A stretch of DNA of 64,000 nt, taken from assembly GCF_028583425.1 (NCBI RefSeq), contig NC_072801.1, positions 66,169,766 to 66,233,765 of the forward strand, given 5' to 3'. This stretch comes from Eublepharis macularius (Eukaryota; Chordata; Lepidosauria; Squamata; Eublepharidae). Shown piece after piece: positions 1-12,323 of this stretch. The translations under genes were made by a program, and so were the position numbers. Position 1 is the stretch's first letter. Each line of letters opens with the position of its first letter. Below the pieces are notes generated by a model. It ran no database searches and was not told the DNA's origin. It saw nothing but the letters and a program-made list of their open reading frames with translations.

Positions 1-1464
1 ACTGTGTGCCCTATGCATGCCTAAAATGGGGATTCAAAATGCATTAGGAGAAAATGCAGAAAGAGAGATTTGAAGCTGTTTTGTCTCGTGAAATAGAGGC
101 ATTACTTCAGAAGAACTTCTTCCTGAGAATGATCATTTGGGGGAAGCATGCTGAAATATACTTAAGTGAAATTCTATGAGGGATCTATTTGTTCTACTTT
201 ATAGACATGAATACATGTCAAAATTTATTGTGATTAATACAATGTCTATGTACAAATGAAGAATCAAATAATCTTTCTTGGTTTAATTTCTTTTCACAAC
301 ATTTTCTTTATGTAATTTCAAAAGGAATGAATGGGGGGGGGCGGAATAATATTCTCCTCAAACTCTAAAAGGGGCATAATCTGGTAGGCCTTACTATGAT
401 TGGCCAGCGGCTCTTCCAAGATCATGTCCTTTTATGCTATCAGTCTCTTGTATTGCTGCCCAAACCTATTCAACCTACCAGTCCCAGGGCCTAACACGTT
501 GAGTTTTCTGAAGGGAGTTTCCTGGGATAGGTGGAGGTTTTCTGTAGGTCTTCTGAAGTTTCTCAGGTGGGTCCTGTTTAGATCAGGACCAAGCTGTCCA
601 GAGAAAGAGGATTTGGACCTGCCACTAATGTTATTTCTCCAACTACAAACAGTTTGAGGTGGCATGAAGAATCCAAGCACAACAGAACGTTTATCAGTAG
701 ACCCCAACAGAAAAAGAATGTCTTCCCAGGACCATGTCAGGAAATGGGTGTGGGCAGAGAAGTTCTAGGACCATTTCAATATGCACTGTGCTGCTGATCT
801 GAATTGGGTCCCATGCATCTTAGAAGTGCATAGCTTCAAAGCCCACCACACCAACCTATCCAAGATCCTGCCAGGAAAACATAACGTGCAGTTAGAAGCA
901 CAGAGAAACAACAGAATAACAGAGTAGTTTCCAGTTGTTGGCAAAGCTGAAAAATAATATATTTTTCCATTGTACCTGTTCCAAATTACATGACGGCTTG
1001 TTTTTTGAAATGAGTCTTGCTTACGAGATTGCTCCCTAATGTGTACCCTAGATAGGCTATTTCCCAATATTTTTCAAGTGAAGCAGAGGCAGCAGAGATG
1101 GAAAGAGGGGTCTAGATCAGTGGGAGGTCCCCAATTCAGGATACAGCAAGTCCTGGAATCCCACAGTATAGCAAACATTCTGCCAATCAAAGTGAATACC
1201 AGGGAGGGGGCAGAGGACCCACTTGATGTGATGCAGTTTCATGCACTGAGAGAAGATCTCCCACAAAATGTCTCCTTTGAAAGGTATCTAGAAAGACTGC
1301 AAAGGAAGTCCTCTGGCCTATAGAAAATACAAGTGAGTGATGAATAGGCTTTCCAACCCAGAGATCAGAATTCTGCACATTCTAGCCTCACAGGGTGCAA
1401 TTCATGTGTCCCCTTTCCACATGAATTGTTTCTCCCTGTCTATATACTTTTCTCTCCCATCTAG
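1..1464 (+). other. V2R-A intron 3 (3' part)
   Basis: This stretch has no coding exon. From about 370 to 1464 it resembles the interval between exons 3 and 4 of V2R-B (about 14205-15574), V2R-C (about 24130-24640) and, reversed, V2R-D (about 46910-45781). Shared text includes the segment around 450-500 (tattgctgcccaaacctatt) and the segment around 1030-1060. The conserved block therefore marks intron 3 of an upstream-truncated V2R. Exon 3 itself is not in the window. A G-run lies near 332-341. Confidence 0.7.
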
Positions 1465-1692
1465 CTGCACTCTTTTCTGAAGAAGGTCCGCTTTAACAAT
1501 AGCGCCGGGGATGAAATTGTCTTTGGTGAAAACAGAGAACTGGCTGCTGGTTATGACATCATCAACACAATCACATTCCACAATAAATCCATCCGGAGTG
1601 TCCAAGTTGGAAAGGTGGACCCCCAAGCTCTTGGAGGCCAAGAATTCACCATTAATGGAAGTGCAATTGTATGGAATCACAAATATAAGCAG
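1465..1692 (+). CDS. V2R-A exon 4
   Basis: The exon is 228 nt (76 codons, phase 0 at both ends), with acceptor ctag and donor ag|gtgtga. It begins [12 protein letters not shown] and ends [10 protein letters not shown]. This is the standard V2R segment joining the second lobe of the ligand domain to the cysteine-rich linker. Equivalent exons are at 26205-26432 (V2R-C) and 45553-45780 (V2R-D). Confidence 0.88.
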
Positions 1693-4600
1693 GTGTGAAT
1701 TCTTTCAACTGAAATTGAAATATTAAGGTCTGAGAATGTTTCTGTAGAATCCATTTTTACTTTGTTTCTCCCTAGGAAGACATAAAGCAGCTTATATAAT
1801 TTAAACAGCAATCAAAACACAGTCCAAAAACACCTATAATTTAAATAAACAGAGAAGAATAGCTAGCTGTATCTCAGGGTCCATCCAGAGTCCAATGGTT
1901 CAACTTATCTAAGACCACAGGGCACAAGTTGCAGGCTAAGAGCACCTTTGGTTCTTGCCTTTGGCCCATATCTAGTTTTTCACGCTGGAGTCAGAAAAGC
2001 AAAAGTTCTAATCAATACAAAGTTTGAGACTTGGAGCTCCTCTTTGGGCTCCTTAAAATATAAGAAGAAACCAGATGAATGAGATCCACCTTACATCAAA
2101 CTCACATCCAGTTTCATACAATGGGCAACCAGTGGCCCCTGAGGGCCAAAATGGGGCATAGAGTTCAAACTTTCCCTTGATGTTGGCTCTCATCTCTGGA
2201 AATAAGACTTAATTACTCATTTTGTAAATAACAATTTCCTTGTGTCCATCATAAATCTGTTGCTCATTGTATTTCAGAAGTGCCCTGAAATTCTAGAGTA
2301 AGGGGAGAAAAGATTCTCAATTTCCACATTCTCCATCAGATCCATAATTTCATAAATCCCAAACAGAAGTGGTGTCCTTAATGCTTCTGTGATCCTCTTT
2401 TCCTGTCTAATAAGCTCTGTGCAATAATATAGGGCCTTCACTCATACAAAACGGAAAAGACAAGGGCAAAGCCAATCACCGCTCCAAGGGAGGCTTTAGA
2501 GAATCAGCTCATGTCATAATTGCCAGTTGCGAATAAACCTGAGATTGATTATTGGTTGGATCACTTTATCACTAAGCCTTTTGGCAGGGTTGTATGGCTC
2601 CACATGTACATCTAGCACAACAGAACATACATGCATGCATGAGAGAATGGGAGTGTGGGAACTGTGATTTCCCTGTGGCTGCTTTAACACCATTTGGGGG
2701 CTCCATTTCACCATGATCCATTTCTAAGCCCACATTCTATACAGCTCCTTCTTTCAATATTGTAGCTGCTTCTTGAAGCCTTTCCAAAACCTCTTGGGTG
2801 CAGAAGGTGTAGAAAATGAAAAAGAAGACCGCCCACAGGCAGGCAGTGCATTTTATAAGCTCAGATGTACCGAATCTCATGAAACTTACCACTAGTCCCT
2901 TCTCAGTCCTCCTGGATCACTCAGTAGCTTTTGAAATAATTGACCAGGGTATCCTTCTGGAGCACCTTTCAGGGCTGTGAGTGGGAGATGCTCCTTTGCG
3001 GCGATTTCAGGACAAACTCAAAGGCAAATCTGAGAGTGTGATTCTGCGGTCTGCTGCTCATCCCCTTCGCCTCTCAAGTTCTATCTTCTCTCCCATAGTT
3101 GCCACCATATCTGTGAAGCCTCTGGGAAAGGTCCTCCATAGATATGGGCTGAGTTGCCACAAATATGCAGATGAAACTCATCTCTTCCCTGCACTAACAA
3201 CAGATACCAGTGAGGCTGTGGAGACCACAAACAGGTTCCTGGAGGCAGTTCTGAGATGGATGAGGGCTATGAGGTTGGAACAAAACCCAACGGACAAAAT
3301 GGAGGTGCTGCTGGTAGGGGAAAGTTTGACTTCCGAAAACGGCAGTTTTCTAGAATGGGATGCTGCTGGACCCAGACCTGCTACTGGAGAAGCAATTGAT
3401 ATGGGTGCCTTTTACCAGGTCCAGAAGCTACATGTCATAAATGCAGTTTTAATGCTTACATGTTGTAATATGTTGATGTTCACAGCCTTGGGGGACCATA
3501 TTTGAGTGACAAGGACAGCAGTATATTTTTACAGATTATAATATGTATTTATGTAAAACTTTTCTGTGATGAAAGCAAAAGTTGTCTGTGGTAGGCATTT
3601 AAGAATTGGTCACCAAGTTCCAGAAAGAGGCATGTGATTCAGCTTGGAACTACAGAATAATATACACTCCCAAAATACGTATTTGGTATTATTCGGGAAT
3701 ATTTAGGTGTATTTGGATAAATCGGTATTTACATACCGGAATAATCCAGATATATTCAGGAATATATGCAAATGTTTAAAGGTTGAAGCAGCTTTTCCTT
3801 CTTCCCTGCAGGCTTCACAGGCAACAGAAGGATGAGGGGAATGATGGCTGCTTTACTGTGTATGTGCTGTGTCAGTGTTTCTTACTTGCCCAATGCTATT
3901 GCCAGGTCTGGCTTCTTCCTTAGTATTACTGGCTTGCTAGGTTAAACACAGAATCATAGAATCATAGGGTTGGAAGTGACCTCTAGAGTCATCTAGTCCA
4001 AACCCCTGAACAATTCAAGAAATTCACACCTCCTCCACACACACCTAGTGACCCCTGCTCCACACCCAGAAGGTGGCAAAACACCATCAGAATCCCTGGT
4101 CTGTGGAAAATTGCTACCTGACCCCAAGGAGACAACCTGCTTTGCCCTGGCTATGCAAGAAAGAGCCAAGAGAACTAAGCACTGATGCAACCCTTCCTGC
4201 CTTCCCTCTCATGATCTGTCTAGGTTCACAGAATCTGCATTGCTATCAGATGGCCATCTAGCTTCTGCCTAAAAACCTCCAAAGAAGGAGAGCCCACCAT
4301 CTCCAGAGGAAGCCTGTACCACTGACGGACTGCTCTGTCAGGAAGTTCTTCCTAATGTTTAGCCGAAAACTCTTGTTTTAATTTCAACCCATTGGTTCTG
4401 GTCCGACCTTCTGGGGCAGTGAAAATCAACTTCATGCCATCCTCTTTATGACATCCCTTCAAGTCCTTGAAGATGGTTCTCCTCCTCTCCAGACTAAATA
4501 TACCGAGCTCTTTCAACCTTTCCTCATAGAACTTGGTCTCTAGACCCCTCACGATCTTTGTTGCCCTCCTCTGGACACGTTCCAACTTATCTATATCCTT

Positions 4601-7600
4601 CTTAAATTGTGGTGCCCAAAACTGAACACAATACTCTAGGTGAGATTTAATCAGAGCAGAGTGCAATACAGTGATGGTGGATTTTTCTTGTTTGCTATTG
4701 GTTCTGTTGGGCTTGCATTAGTCCTGGCATCTTTGAGTATCACTAGTTCTGTTGGGCTTGTAACACAGGCCCTTGCTTCAGTTTGCTTCTGCTGGGATTC
4801 GCTGGTTTGACATTGGTTTTAGTGGTACACTCTGGTTTGCCATTGGTTCTCTTGGCCTATGTTTGTTCTGTTTACACAGAGAGTCTTTTGGTTATTGGTT
4901 GCTGTTGTGTGTTGATTAAGTCTTCCCATGTACTGGAGAAAGCCTTGAATTTTTCCCCATAGAAAACAATTGAGAGTGGTTAGAGGCCACTTTTGTTTAG
5001 GAGCTTGTAGAAATGGACCCTTTAATACAATTTCATTAAAACTTTGAGGATCTTTAGTTAACTGGGATTTTAGTGCAGTTTGCTTAAAAATGGTTCCTCC
5101 AGGCACCCCAAAATAATCTCCCAAGAGAACAATGGAGTCCAATATATTAGAAGTTCCAAATAAAACTTGTATCCCAAAGTTAACAAAATATACTAGTATC
5201 TTTGGATTAGAAAATCAGGAATACCAAATATATGCAGTATTTAGCATACCCAAATCTGAACAATACTTGTTTTTTTTTAGTGTGCACATCTAGTTCAAGA
5301 GCTGTGAGCTGCAGTGAGCTGCAGTGAGCTGTGAGCTGCAGTGCCCAAAATGAAGTGAATTAAGATTCCTGGCCCAGGTTCTCTCCCATAGTCTCTGAAT
5401 TCTATGTGCAGTGGAAGCAAAGTTTGTTCGAGATAGGCAGAATTCATCTGAAAATAAAGCTAGGAGCCTTAATATTAATATTGGCTTCTGGCTTTGGTAT
5501 TATTATGGGAGATGCAGTGCCAAAAGTGAAGGGAATTGGACCATCCTGGCACAGAATAGCTTAGCAATTTCCATCTGTTGCTTGCAATAAAATCAAAGTT
5601 TACTCATGAGAAGGCAGCAAAGTGCAACAGTACTTACTAGGAGGGTGGAATATATCACCTCTGTGACAAACAACAGAGCTTCCCCGCCCTCTGAGGGTTT
5701 ATGTGGTATAGTGGTTTAAATGTCAGATTAGAATCCAAGAGACATGGGTTCAAATCCCCATACTGCCATTTAAGATTGTTGGTTGACTTCACTTTACCCC
5801 AAGTGCACCCTCTAAGCTAGCCTGACCTCATCTGAAGTATAAAATAAAAGAGAGGTGACTGTGCAGGTTCCAGTGCAGGAAACTGGACAATTCTATCAGC
5901 AAGATGCGGTAATCCTTGCCTGTGAAACCGATGTATCCATTCCTCACATGAAATGCTTAGAACATATGAAGAATACTACATTCCATCACAGCAGCAGAGG
6001 TTAAAATACAGTATGCCAACTACACAAGGTAGCAGCAGAACAAACGAGTATTATGCACCATTTCCTCAGATTTTTCAGCAGCAATCTATAGAACAGGCGA
6101 TATGATCATTTTGTCAGCAGAGTGTGAGATTTTTCATTTCAGGATTGTGGGTTGTAGCCAGAAGTTAAATCTCCAGCTAAAAGGGATCAGGTTGTAGGTA
6201 ATGTGAAAGGCCTCTGCCTGAGACCTTGGAGAGCCACTTGATAGATGCATCTAAAACAAGAAAGCTGATCTAATTTTATCTTTCTTAACAACATCGAAAA
6301 GATTTACAACTTGACGTACATTGATGGTAATATGGTGATCAGGTATAATGCCAGTTTGATCTGATAATATGTACCTACCAATTAGACCTTTCAATCAATT
6401 TGCTAAAATAGATGTCAAAAATGTGTCATCTATATTTAAGAGACTAATAGGTTGGTAGGAGCTGGTGAGAGAAAGATCTTTTAAGGGTTTAAGGATCACA
6501 ATAATTTTACTTTTACAGTGGTCAAATGATGAACACCAGGATATAGCGCTCTTGACAAAGAAGACACAAAACAGGAGTTCAGCTTGCACCCTGTTGAGCT
6601 CACGGTAGCTTTCCATCCTCCCTGCAGGGTTGGCGTCCTCCTTGCGGAGTCTCTCGACTAGGGGCTGGTCATTGGAATGTATTCATCATTTGACCACCGT
6701 GATTAAGAAGAAAGGAGTGACTCACTTCATTAAGAGACAATTTTGGGATGTCTTCCCCGGAGGGGAGTGTGGACTTTTTGTCGTGCAGTCCTTGTGTTCA
6801 TTTTGTATTGAAAAGGAACAGGCTAGTGGCCTTTGTGATTAATATTGTTCATAAAAGTGGTTAGTAACTTACACCATTATTGCGTGTTGTACCTTGTAGA
6901 CTTTATATTAAGTTGCTTGTCCTTACTGTTGTGGGGCTTTTGATTCATTATCTCTGTTACCACACAGTGTTCCCCTCTGTATTTTTTTCTGTCCCCAACC
7001 TGGCTGCTAGGATGCTTCGGGCAGTGGAGTATCATATGAGAGTATCATATTTTGTTGAGCTAAAAGAAGGAAGAGACTAAAGTATAGCATGTGAACTATT
7101 CAGGCTACTAGGATAATCTGGAAAAAAATTGAAAGATATTCAAAGCCCATATTGGTCCCCTCTAGTATTGATGGTTTATAATTATTATATCAGAGTTCAT
7201 GTGTGGTTGAAGGAGGGGAGAGTCCCATCAAATCTGGCAGTGTCAGAATGATGGGGGACTCTCTGCCTTTATTTCAGTGTTTAAACCCCATCATGGATTG
7301 CCATAAATCAACTGTTACTTGAGGGCAGGATTTCCTTTTTTTAATTGAGAACCTTACATAAATAATATAGAATCAGGGTTTAGTATTATTATTAATTTTC
7401 TTAAAACATTTGTATGCTGCCTTTCTACCCAAATACAGTTCCCAAGGCAGCTGAAGTTGGATAAGATAGAAGAGTCCAATAGTTGAAATTTATCAGCTCC
7501 TTTGGCAAACTTACATCTAATAGGTTAACATTATCATAGAATTGGGAAAATTAGACATCCATTCTGCTCTAACCTCCCTCATGGAAATATTGTGAGGAGG

Positions 7601-9948
7601 ATATGGAGGAGAATGATGAAAACTCCTGTGGGGAGAATGGTAGGATATAAATGTAGTAAATGAATAAACAGTGGTGCCAAACTTCAGGAGTTTGGAATTA
7701 TAACCAATTCCACTCTTGGAATTATAACCAATCTACAGACTACTAGTTCTATTGCATAGGATATACAGAGTCTAGCAGAAAAGTAAGTCATAGACTCACT
7801 AAGGTGATGGATGCATTAGGATTGAGGGTGATTGGCGAGCTCTTCTATGTGTCTTCAGATTGTACTTTCCCTCCTTAATACTGTGAAATTATTGAAAGAA
7901 ATTTTTAAAGGTTTTGGTTGAGTTACATGAGTCCGGACATTTACATTTAAAACTCTCAGCTGGGCAGGTGGAAATGACCTCATAGGAAGGTGAGTTGAAG
8001 GAGCTCATCATTCACTGTAATGTCACATCAAATGATATCAAATGACACAAGATGTAAAATCATATACAAACTACCTCCTATACATTATTCTAAAATCTCC
8101 CATCAATTTCCCCATGTAGAGTTGGCCACTCTAGAGGTACATTATTTTCATCCTAAAAAAACTTTTTTTGGGTCGCTGTTAGGGGGTGCCATCTTCAACC
8201 TGTGTCAAGAGCTGCCAACCGGGATCCAGCAAGATTGTTGAGGAGGGGAAAGAAGTCTGTTGCTATGGTTGTTCTCAGTGCCCTGAAGGGACAATTTCAG
8301 TGCAAAACGGTAAGGAAAGAATGAATGATTATTTGAGAAAAGAATACAGAGCATTACATTTGGGCCAATTCTAATACCCATCCCTTATGTCAACAACAGT
8401 TGTACAGTTTTGCCAGGCTTATGGGGGTTGAGGTGGACCGATCATCCAACTGGCCCCTCCCAGTGAAGGGGGGATATGTGCCCAACCCTACAATAGCTGA
8501 GGTTTAACGGCCCTGCCCTGTGAGCTCGAGGTGCTATGTACAGCGCAATTATGAGCTGCCTTGTGTTAAATGCTGTACTTTATGATTGCTACCCATGTTT
8601 TTAATTGTTTTTACCTGTTTCTTGTATCTATGTATCTATGATGTAAATCCACTCTGAGCTCGCTTGCAGGGAGAGCGGGCTAATAAATAAATAAGTAAAT
8701 AAATAATACAAATAGGTTTTTCTAAAATCTCATTTCTTGAACCGGGATAGAAAATAGGAAGCCCATGGACCATATCTGACCTGACAAACCCCCCTGTCCA
8801 AGGATGCCATTTTCCTCCTCTTGCTTCAGGCTTTATTGCAAATTCATGTAAGATCTTTTAAGCATAGCACTAGAAAGAAAGCAAGAAGTGAATGGTATTC
8901 CTGTAACATGTTAATCTCACCATCTGAATTCTGCACACAGTGTAAAAGTCTATGATCACATTAAACTCATAAGGATTTTGCTTAGGACTAAGCTTGCAGA
9001 ATATCTTTGTCACGAAGATCTTCCATGTTAATTTCAGATGCTGACCAATGCCAGGAATGCCAGGAGAATCTGTATCCAAATGAAAAGCAAGACCGATGCG
9101 TCCCCAGAAGCATCACTTTCTTATCCTATGGAGAACCGCTGGGAGCAGCCTTGACTTTCACGGTCTTTCTATCTTCCTTGACCACCATCATAGTGATGGG
9201 GCTCTTTGTTCTGCACTGGGACACTCCCATTGTCAAGGCCAACAACAGGAGCATCACCTGCACCCTCCTGGCCTCTCTGCTGTCCGGCTTCCTTTGCTCT
9301 TTTCTGTTCATTGGTCAGCCTGGGAAGGTCACCTGTCTTCTGCGGCAAACCGTGTTTGGCATCACATTTTCCATCTCCATTTCATGTGTGTTGGCCAAAA
9401 CCATCACTGTGGTTCTGGTCTTCATAGCCACAAAGCCAGGAAACAGAATCATGAAATGGGCAGGGAAGAGGCTTGTGTCAATTGTAATAATTCTCTGTTC
9501 TCTCATTCAAACCGGCATCTGTGCCATCTGGATAGCCACCTCTCCCCCCTTCCCAGAGCTTGACATGCACTCCCAGATCAGCCAGATCACAGTGCAGTGC
9601 AACGAAGGCTCAGAAGTCATGTTCTACACTGTCCTGGGCTACATGGGTTTTCTGGCCATCCTCAGCTTCACTGTGGCTTTCCTAGCAAGAAGGTTGCCTG
9701 ATAGTTTCAATGAAGCCAAGCTGATCACCTTCAGCATGCTCATGTTCTGCAGTGTTTGGGCGTCCTTTGTCCCAACATATCTGAGCACCAAAGGGAAATT
9801 TATGGTAGCTGTGGAGATCTTCTCCATCTTGGCCTCTAATGCTGGGCTGTTGGGTTGCATCTTCTTCCCCAAATGCTACATCATTTTATTGAGGCCTCAG
9901 CTGAACAACAGGAAGCAACTGTTTAGGAAACAAAGTGGCCATTCTTAA
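1465..9948 (+). CDS. V2R-A, vomeronasal type-2 receptor, 3' part (exons 4-6)
   Basis: This is the C-terminal half of a class C GPCR of the V2R family. Such receptors sit in the membrane of vomeronasal sensory neurons and bind peptide or protein odorants. The coding join is 1465-1692, 8183-8309 and 9038-9948, giving 421 codons plus stop. The visible part covers the end of the Venus-flytrap ligand domain, the cysteine-rich linker and the seven-helix domain. All three exons are open, with AG acceptors and GT donors in the phases seen in V2R-C and V2R-D. Exons 1-3 are outside the window, so whether the whole gene works cannot be judged. Intron 4 is 6.5 kb and full of repeats. Family assignment is firm; specific ligand and orthology are unknown. 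Confidence 0.85.
2870..3480 (+). mobile_element. L2-like LINE reverse-transcriptase fragment
   Basis: The plus-strand translation resembles the RT palm of an L2/CR1-type non-LTR retrotransposon, for example the open stretch around [17 protein letters not shown] and the degraded catalytic-site segment [11 protein letters not shown]. The expected YADDTQL is changed. A stop codon lies just before the open part (about 2978-2980). The same family occurs reversed at 42420-42898. This is dead repeat DNA inside V2R-A intron 4. Confidence 0.7.
3949..4670 (-). mobile_element. CR1-like LINE 3' fragment
   Basis: The minus strand encodes the end of a CR1-type ORF2 ([20 protein letters not shown], then [16 protein letters not shown]). 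The fragment ends in the typical CR1 3' terminus, seen on the plus strand as agaatcatagggttggaagtg near 3967-3990. It is 5'-truncated and not autonomous. Confidence 0.85.
5301..5344 (+). repeat. Short tandem repeat of gagctgcagt-like units
   Basis: Imperfect tandem copies of gctgtgagctgcagtgagct lie back to back for about 45 bp. This is simple slippage-type DNA in V2R-A intron 4. Confidence 0.6.
5693..5855 (+). mobile_element. tRNA-derived SINE
   Basis: The head has a polymerase III A-box-like segment (tggtatagtggtttaa) and a B-box-like segment (gggttcaaatccc) at tRNA spacing. It is followed by an unrelated body and ends near the A-rich ataaaataaaag. It is not a functional tRNA. Confidence 0.65.
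6240..6610 (-). mobile_element. L1/Tx1-like LINE reverse-transcriptase fragment
   Basis: The minus-strand frame shows [12 protein letters not shown] followed by TSILAN, then after a stop DQTGIIP, all in the order of an L1-clade reverse transcriptase. Stops and substitutions show that it is inactive. It lies in V2R-A intron 4. Confidence 0.65.
8183..8309 (+). CDS. V2R-A exon 5 (cysteine-rich linker)
   Basis: The exon is 127 nt, with acceptor gttag and donor acg|gtaagg. It encodes the cysteine-rich linker between ligand domain and helices, including [11 protein letters not shown] and [11 protein letters not shown]. It enters in phase 0 and leaves in phase 1, so the split codon G|AT gives Asp at the start of exon 6. 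All expected cysteines are present. Confidence 0.88.
8400..8709 (+). mobile_element. LINE 3' end with AAAT tail
   Basis: The segment ends in agagcgggctaataaataaa and an (AAAT)n tail near 8680-8709. It is preceded by a LINE-like 3' UTR (ccactctgagctcgcttgca). This resembles the 3' terminus of L2/CR1-type LINEs of reptiles. It lies in V2R-A intron 5. Confidence 0.6.
9038..9948 (+). CDS. V2R-A exon 6 (seven-transmembrane domain)
   Basis: The exon is 911 nt from acceptor ttcag to a TAA at 9946-9948. It carries the last linker cysteines (DADQCQEC), then seven hydrophobic helices. V2R signatures visible include NNRSITC before TM2, [14 protein letters not shown] at TM3, [14 protein letters not shown] at TM6, PTYLSTKGK after TM6 and [13 protein letters not shown] at the end of TM7. 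There is no internal stop or gap, and its length equals the V2R-C and V2R-D exons. Confidence 0.93.
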
Positions 9949-10683
9949 TTCTTCATCTCAAATGGTACCCTTAAATGGATATATTAGGCAATGATTTGTG
10001 GGTTATAGTTGGCTGTGTTAAACAACTGATCGAAATCATGAAGTTTTCATCTATTTTTTAAAATGAGTTGTTGCTAATGGTAGCACACTGGGCAGTGCAT
10101 TTGGGCAAGTCTACATGGTCTCCAGAAGAGACCTTGTAGACTCAGTCTTCCTCCCCACCCCCAGCTCATCGCTTAAGCTCTTAAGGGTTTGGTTGATACT
10201 GCTATGAGGTGTCCCCTGTCCTGTCCACCCTGCTCCTCTTGTGTTTGATGGACTGCTTTGAGAACAACCCTTTATCCTTAGATGACTCAGGGTGTTTCCC
10301 GTTTGCCTTACTTTTATTCTACTACCCCAGAAGAATTATTGCATATTCTAAGCTGATTTTGATTCCCACACACTGAGAACAACATGGAGCAGGTATCAAA
10401 AGATCTTCCACATTAGCCAGTTTTATTAGACCCAGTTACATTTCTGGTGGGCTGTGAACAAACTAACTCCTTCCGTGCTGATCCAAAATCACATATTGGT
10501 TGGTTGGGGGCTCTCTTATAGGCTTTTCTCTTTGTCCTGGTGTGCCAGCCCATATCTACCACTGATAACTTGCATTACATTTGAACACAGATCCTTCTGA
10601 CAGTCTTCATGTGGGACAAAAAGAAATGAAGAGCTAAATAAGCAACTACAGAGAATTTTTTGATAGCAAAGTTTTGTAAAGAC

Positions 10684-10840
10684 AATGGCCATTTCCACAC
10701 ATGTTGAATAATGCACTTTCAATGCACTTTCGTAATCCTTTAGAAGTGGATTTTTTGTTCCACACATGGAAAATCAGTTTCAAATGTTCACTAAAGAGTA
10801 TTGAAAGTGGATTATCCAACATGTGTGGAAGCAGCCCATA
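10684..10840. mobile_element. Short inverted-repeat element (MITE-like)
   Basis: The two ends are inverted copies of about 40 bp: ttccacacatgttgaataat at the left and, reversed, ttccacacatgttggataat at the right. The interior is short and there is no coding capacity. It looks like a non-autonomous DNA transposon; I could not fix the target-site duplication. Confidence 0.6.
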
Positions 10841-11431
10841 TTTGATCTTATTTAGTATTGCTAATTACTTGGAACATCTCAGCCCACATAATCATAGAAA
10901 CTCTCATCATCCCCACTTTTTGCTTTGGAAGTCATTATAGTCTGTGAAATGCACAACTAGAAAATAAAGCTAGGCGTATGAAATGCTGGCACACAGTTCA
11001 GGTTGATGAGGGGAATTGCCACACCGAAAGAAAAGGAAATCTGGATTTCTTGGCACTGGTTATGTGCAACATTATGCTATCTGCAATGGAAGCTGAAGTT
11101 GTCTGTAGCGGGTAAAACTCATTTGAAAACAGAACTTAAAAGACTCAACATTTTCTCCCAAAGCCCCCTCATCCCCCACCTTTTTGTTCTGGAAGGTATG
11201 AGTATAAATTGCAGGCATAAATCATTGAAAATGAAGCCACAGGGTTAAAAAGAGATGACTAGCTTCAGGATGAGAGTGGGACTTTCAGTGACAAAAATAA
11301 AGGGAATCGTACCATCAGGGATTATCAGAAACAAAGCAGTGATATTTGCAATGGAAGCAAAGGTTTACTCATGAGAAGTCAGCAATTGCAGTCAGCTCAG
11401 ATAAGGAGGGGGAAGGCAGATGTCATGGTAT

Positions 11432-11625
11432 AGCCTGCTTTTATCAGATATTGGAAGCTAAGTAGGGTCAATACTTGGATGGGAGACCACCAAGAAAGAC
11501 TCTGCAGAGGAAGGCAATGGCAAACTGCCCCTGTTTCTGACTTGCCTTGATAGCCCCAGCAGGGGTCACCATAAGTCAGCTGTGACTTGATGTCACTTGA
11601 CACACATATAGATAGGCAGGATGGA
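11432..11625 (+). mobile_element. 5S rRNA-derived SINE
   Basis: The head contains the 5S rRNA-like segment with agctaagtagggtcaatact followed by tggatgggagacc, which is the 5S internal promoter region. The body continues into a SINE tail (tcagctgtgacttgatgtca). 5S-derived SINEs are known from squamates. It is a retroposon rather than a 5S gene, because the 5S 3' half is replaced. Confidence 0.75.
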
Positions 11626-11667
11626 AAATATCTCCTAGGAATGGACAACATTCCTGACCTATTGGAT

Positions 11668-11890
11668 CCTATGTGGGTTGGCAGTTAGAATGTCAAGATA
11701 GAATCCAGGACATTGAGGTTAGGACTCCCACTCCATGACAGATGATTGCATGATGGCTCTGAACTGGTCACACCCTCTCAATCAAACCTGCTTCACAGAG
11801 TTGTTATAAAATACAGTCAAAGAAAATAATATCAGTCCATTTTTCTCCATTGGGGAGAATGGTGGGTTGTTAAATTTGGTATAAATCTAA
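11668..11890 (+). mobile_element. Possible degraded tRNA-derived SINE
   Basis: The segment has a weak A-box-like gttggcagttagaatgtca, a degraded B box and a 3' part (ggggagaatggtgggttgtt) also seen near 7630-7655. It is too decayed to assign confidently. Confidence 0.35.
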
Positions 11891-12180
11891 TTTTGGCTAC
11901 AGGTTGCAAAAAGGGAAAGACTGCTCTGGCATTGCTGCAGCTCTGTTGGCCACAGGCAGAACTGCTCCATCAGTAACTTAAGCACCTTGTTGTATGGTGA
12001 ACACAGGGAACTTGAGGGTTAATAAGCGGAACCAACAGGAACAGAGCCCCTATTAGAAGATAACGCTAGGCATTGCAAAATTGACCACCAGCTTCAGGAG
12101 GACTTTGGGACTTTCAATGCCAACTGGACCTCCTGGACCATGCAACGTTCAGAATCATAACCACCTCATCTTCTATGTCA

Positions 12181-12252
12181 ATCTTTGGGTCGCAGAGATC
12201 TGGGAGGTTACCTTAAGAAAAGCTGAGCTCTGCCTGACTGAATCTTGAAATT
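12181..12252 (+). promoter_or_regulatory. Conserved block upstream of V2R-B exon 1
   Basis: The segment contains ggttaccttaagaaaagc, then gagctctgcctgactgaatc and ttgaaatt. It matches the segment upstream of V2R-D exon 1 (complement of 53592-53660) and more loosely 17321-17385 upstream of V2R-C. It sits roughly 75-140 bp before the first plausible ATG. It may be proximal promoter or 5' UTR; the function is inferred from conservation only. Confidence 0.4.
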
Positions 12253-12323
12253 ATATATTAGATGTAAACCTAGGCAGGAACATTAGTCTTTGATAAGAAC
12301 TGAATTTTCAGGAACCTCTGTAA

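Larger units (their letters stand above)
9949..12180. other. Spacer between V2R-A and V2R-B
   Basis: No gene was recognised. The spacer holds a palindromic-ended MITE (about 10684-10840), a 5S-derived SINE (about 11432-11625) and another SINE-like unit after it. The rest shows nothing I can assign. Confidence 0.6.

Noticed and set aside
2981..3505. 174-codon plus-strand gene
   Set aside because: It is a decayed LINE reverse-transcriptase piece with a changed catalytic segment and an upstream stop.
3655..5290. A further hAT-like element around the CR1 fragment
   Set aside because: Weak end similarity (tacactccc and gtgtgcacatcta) without a clear target duplication was not enough.
9096..9563. 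Second-frame open stretches inside V2R exon 6 (also 30197-30664, 38767-39282 and 54457-54912)
   Set aside because: They recur at the same place in each paralogue because the exon is conserved, and they are His/Ser-rich shadows of the true frame.
11432..11625. 5S rRNA gene
   Set aside because: Only the 5S internal promoter part is recognisable and the rest is SINE body and tail, so it is a 5S-derived SINE.
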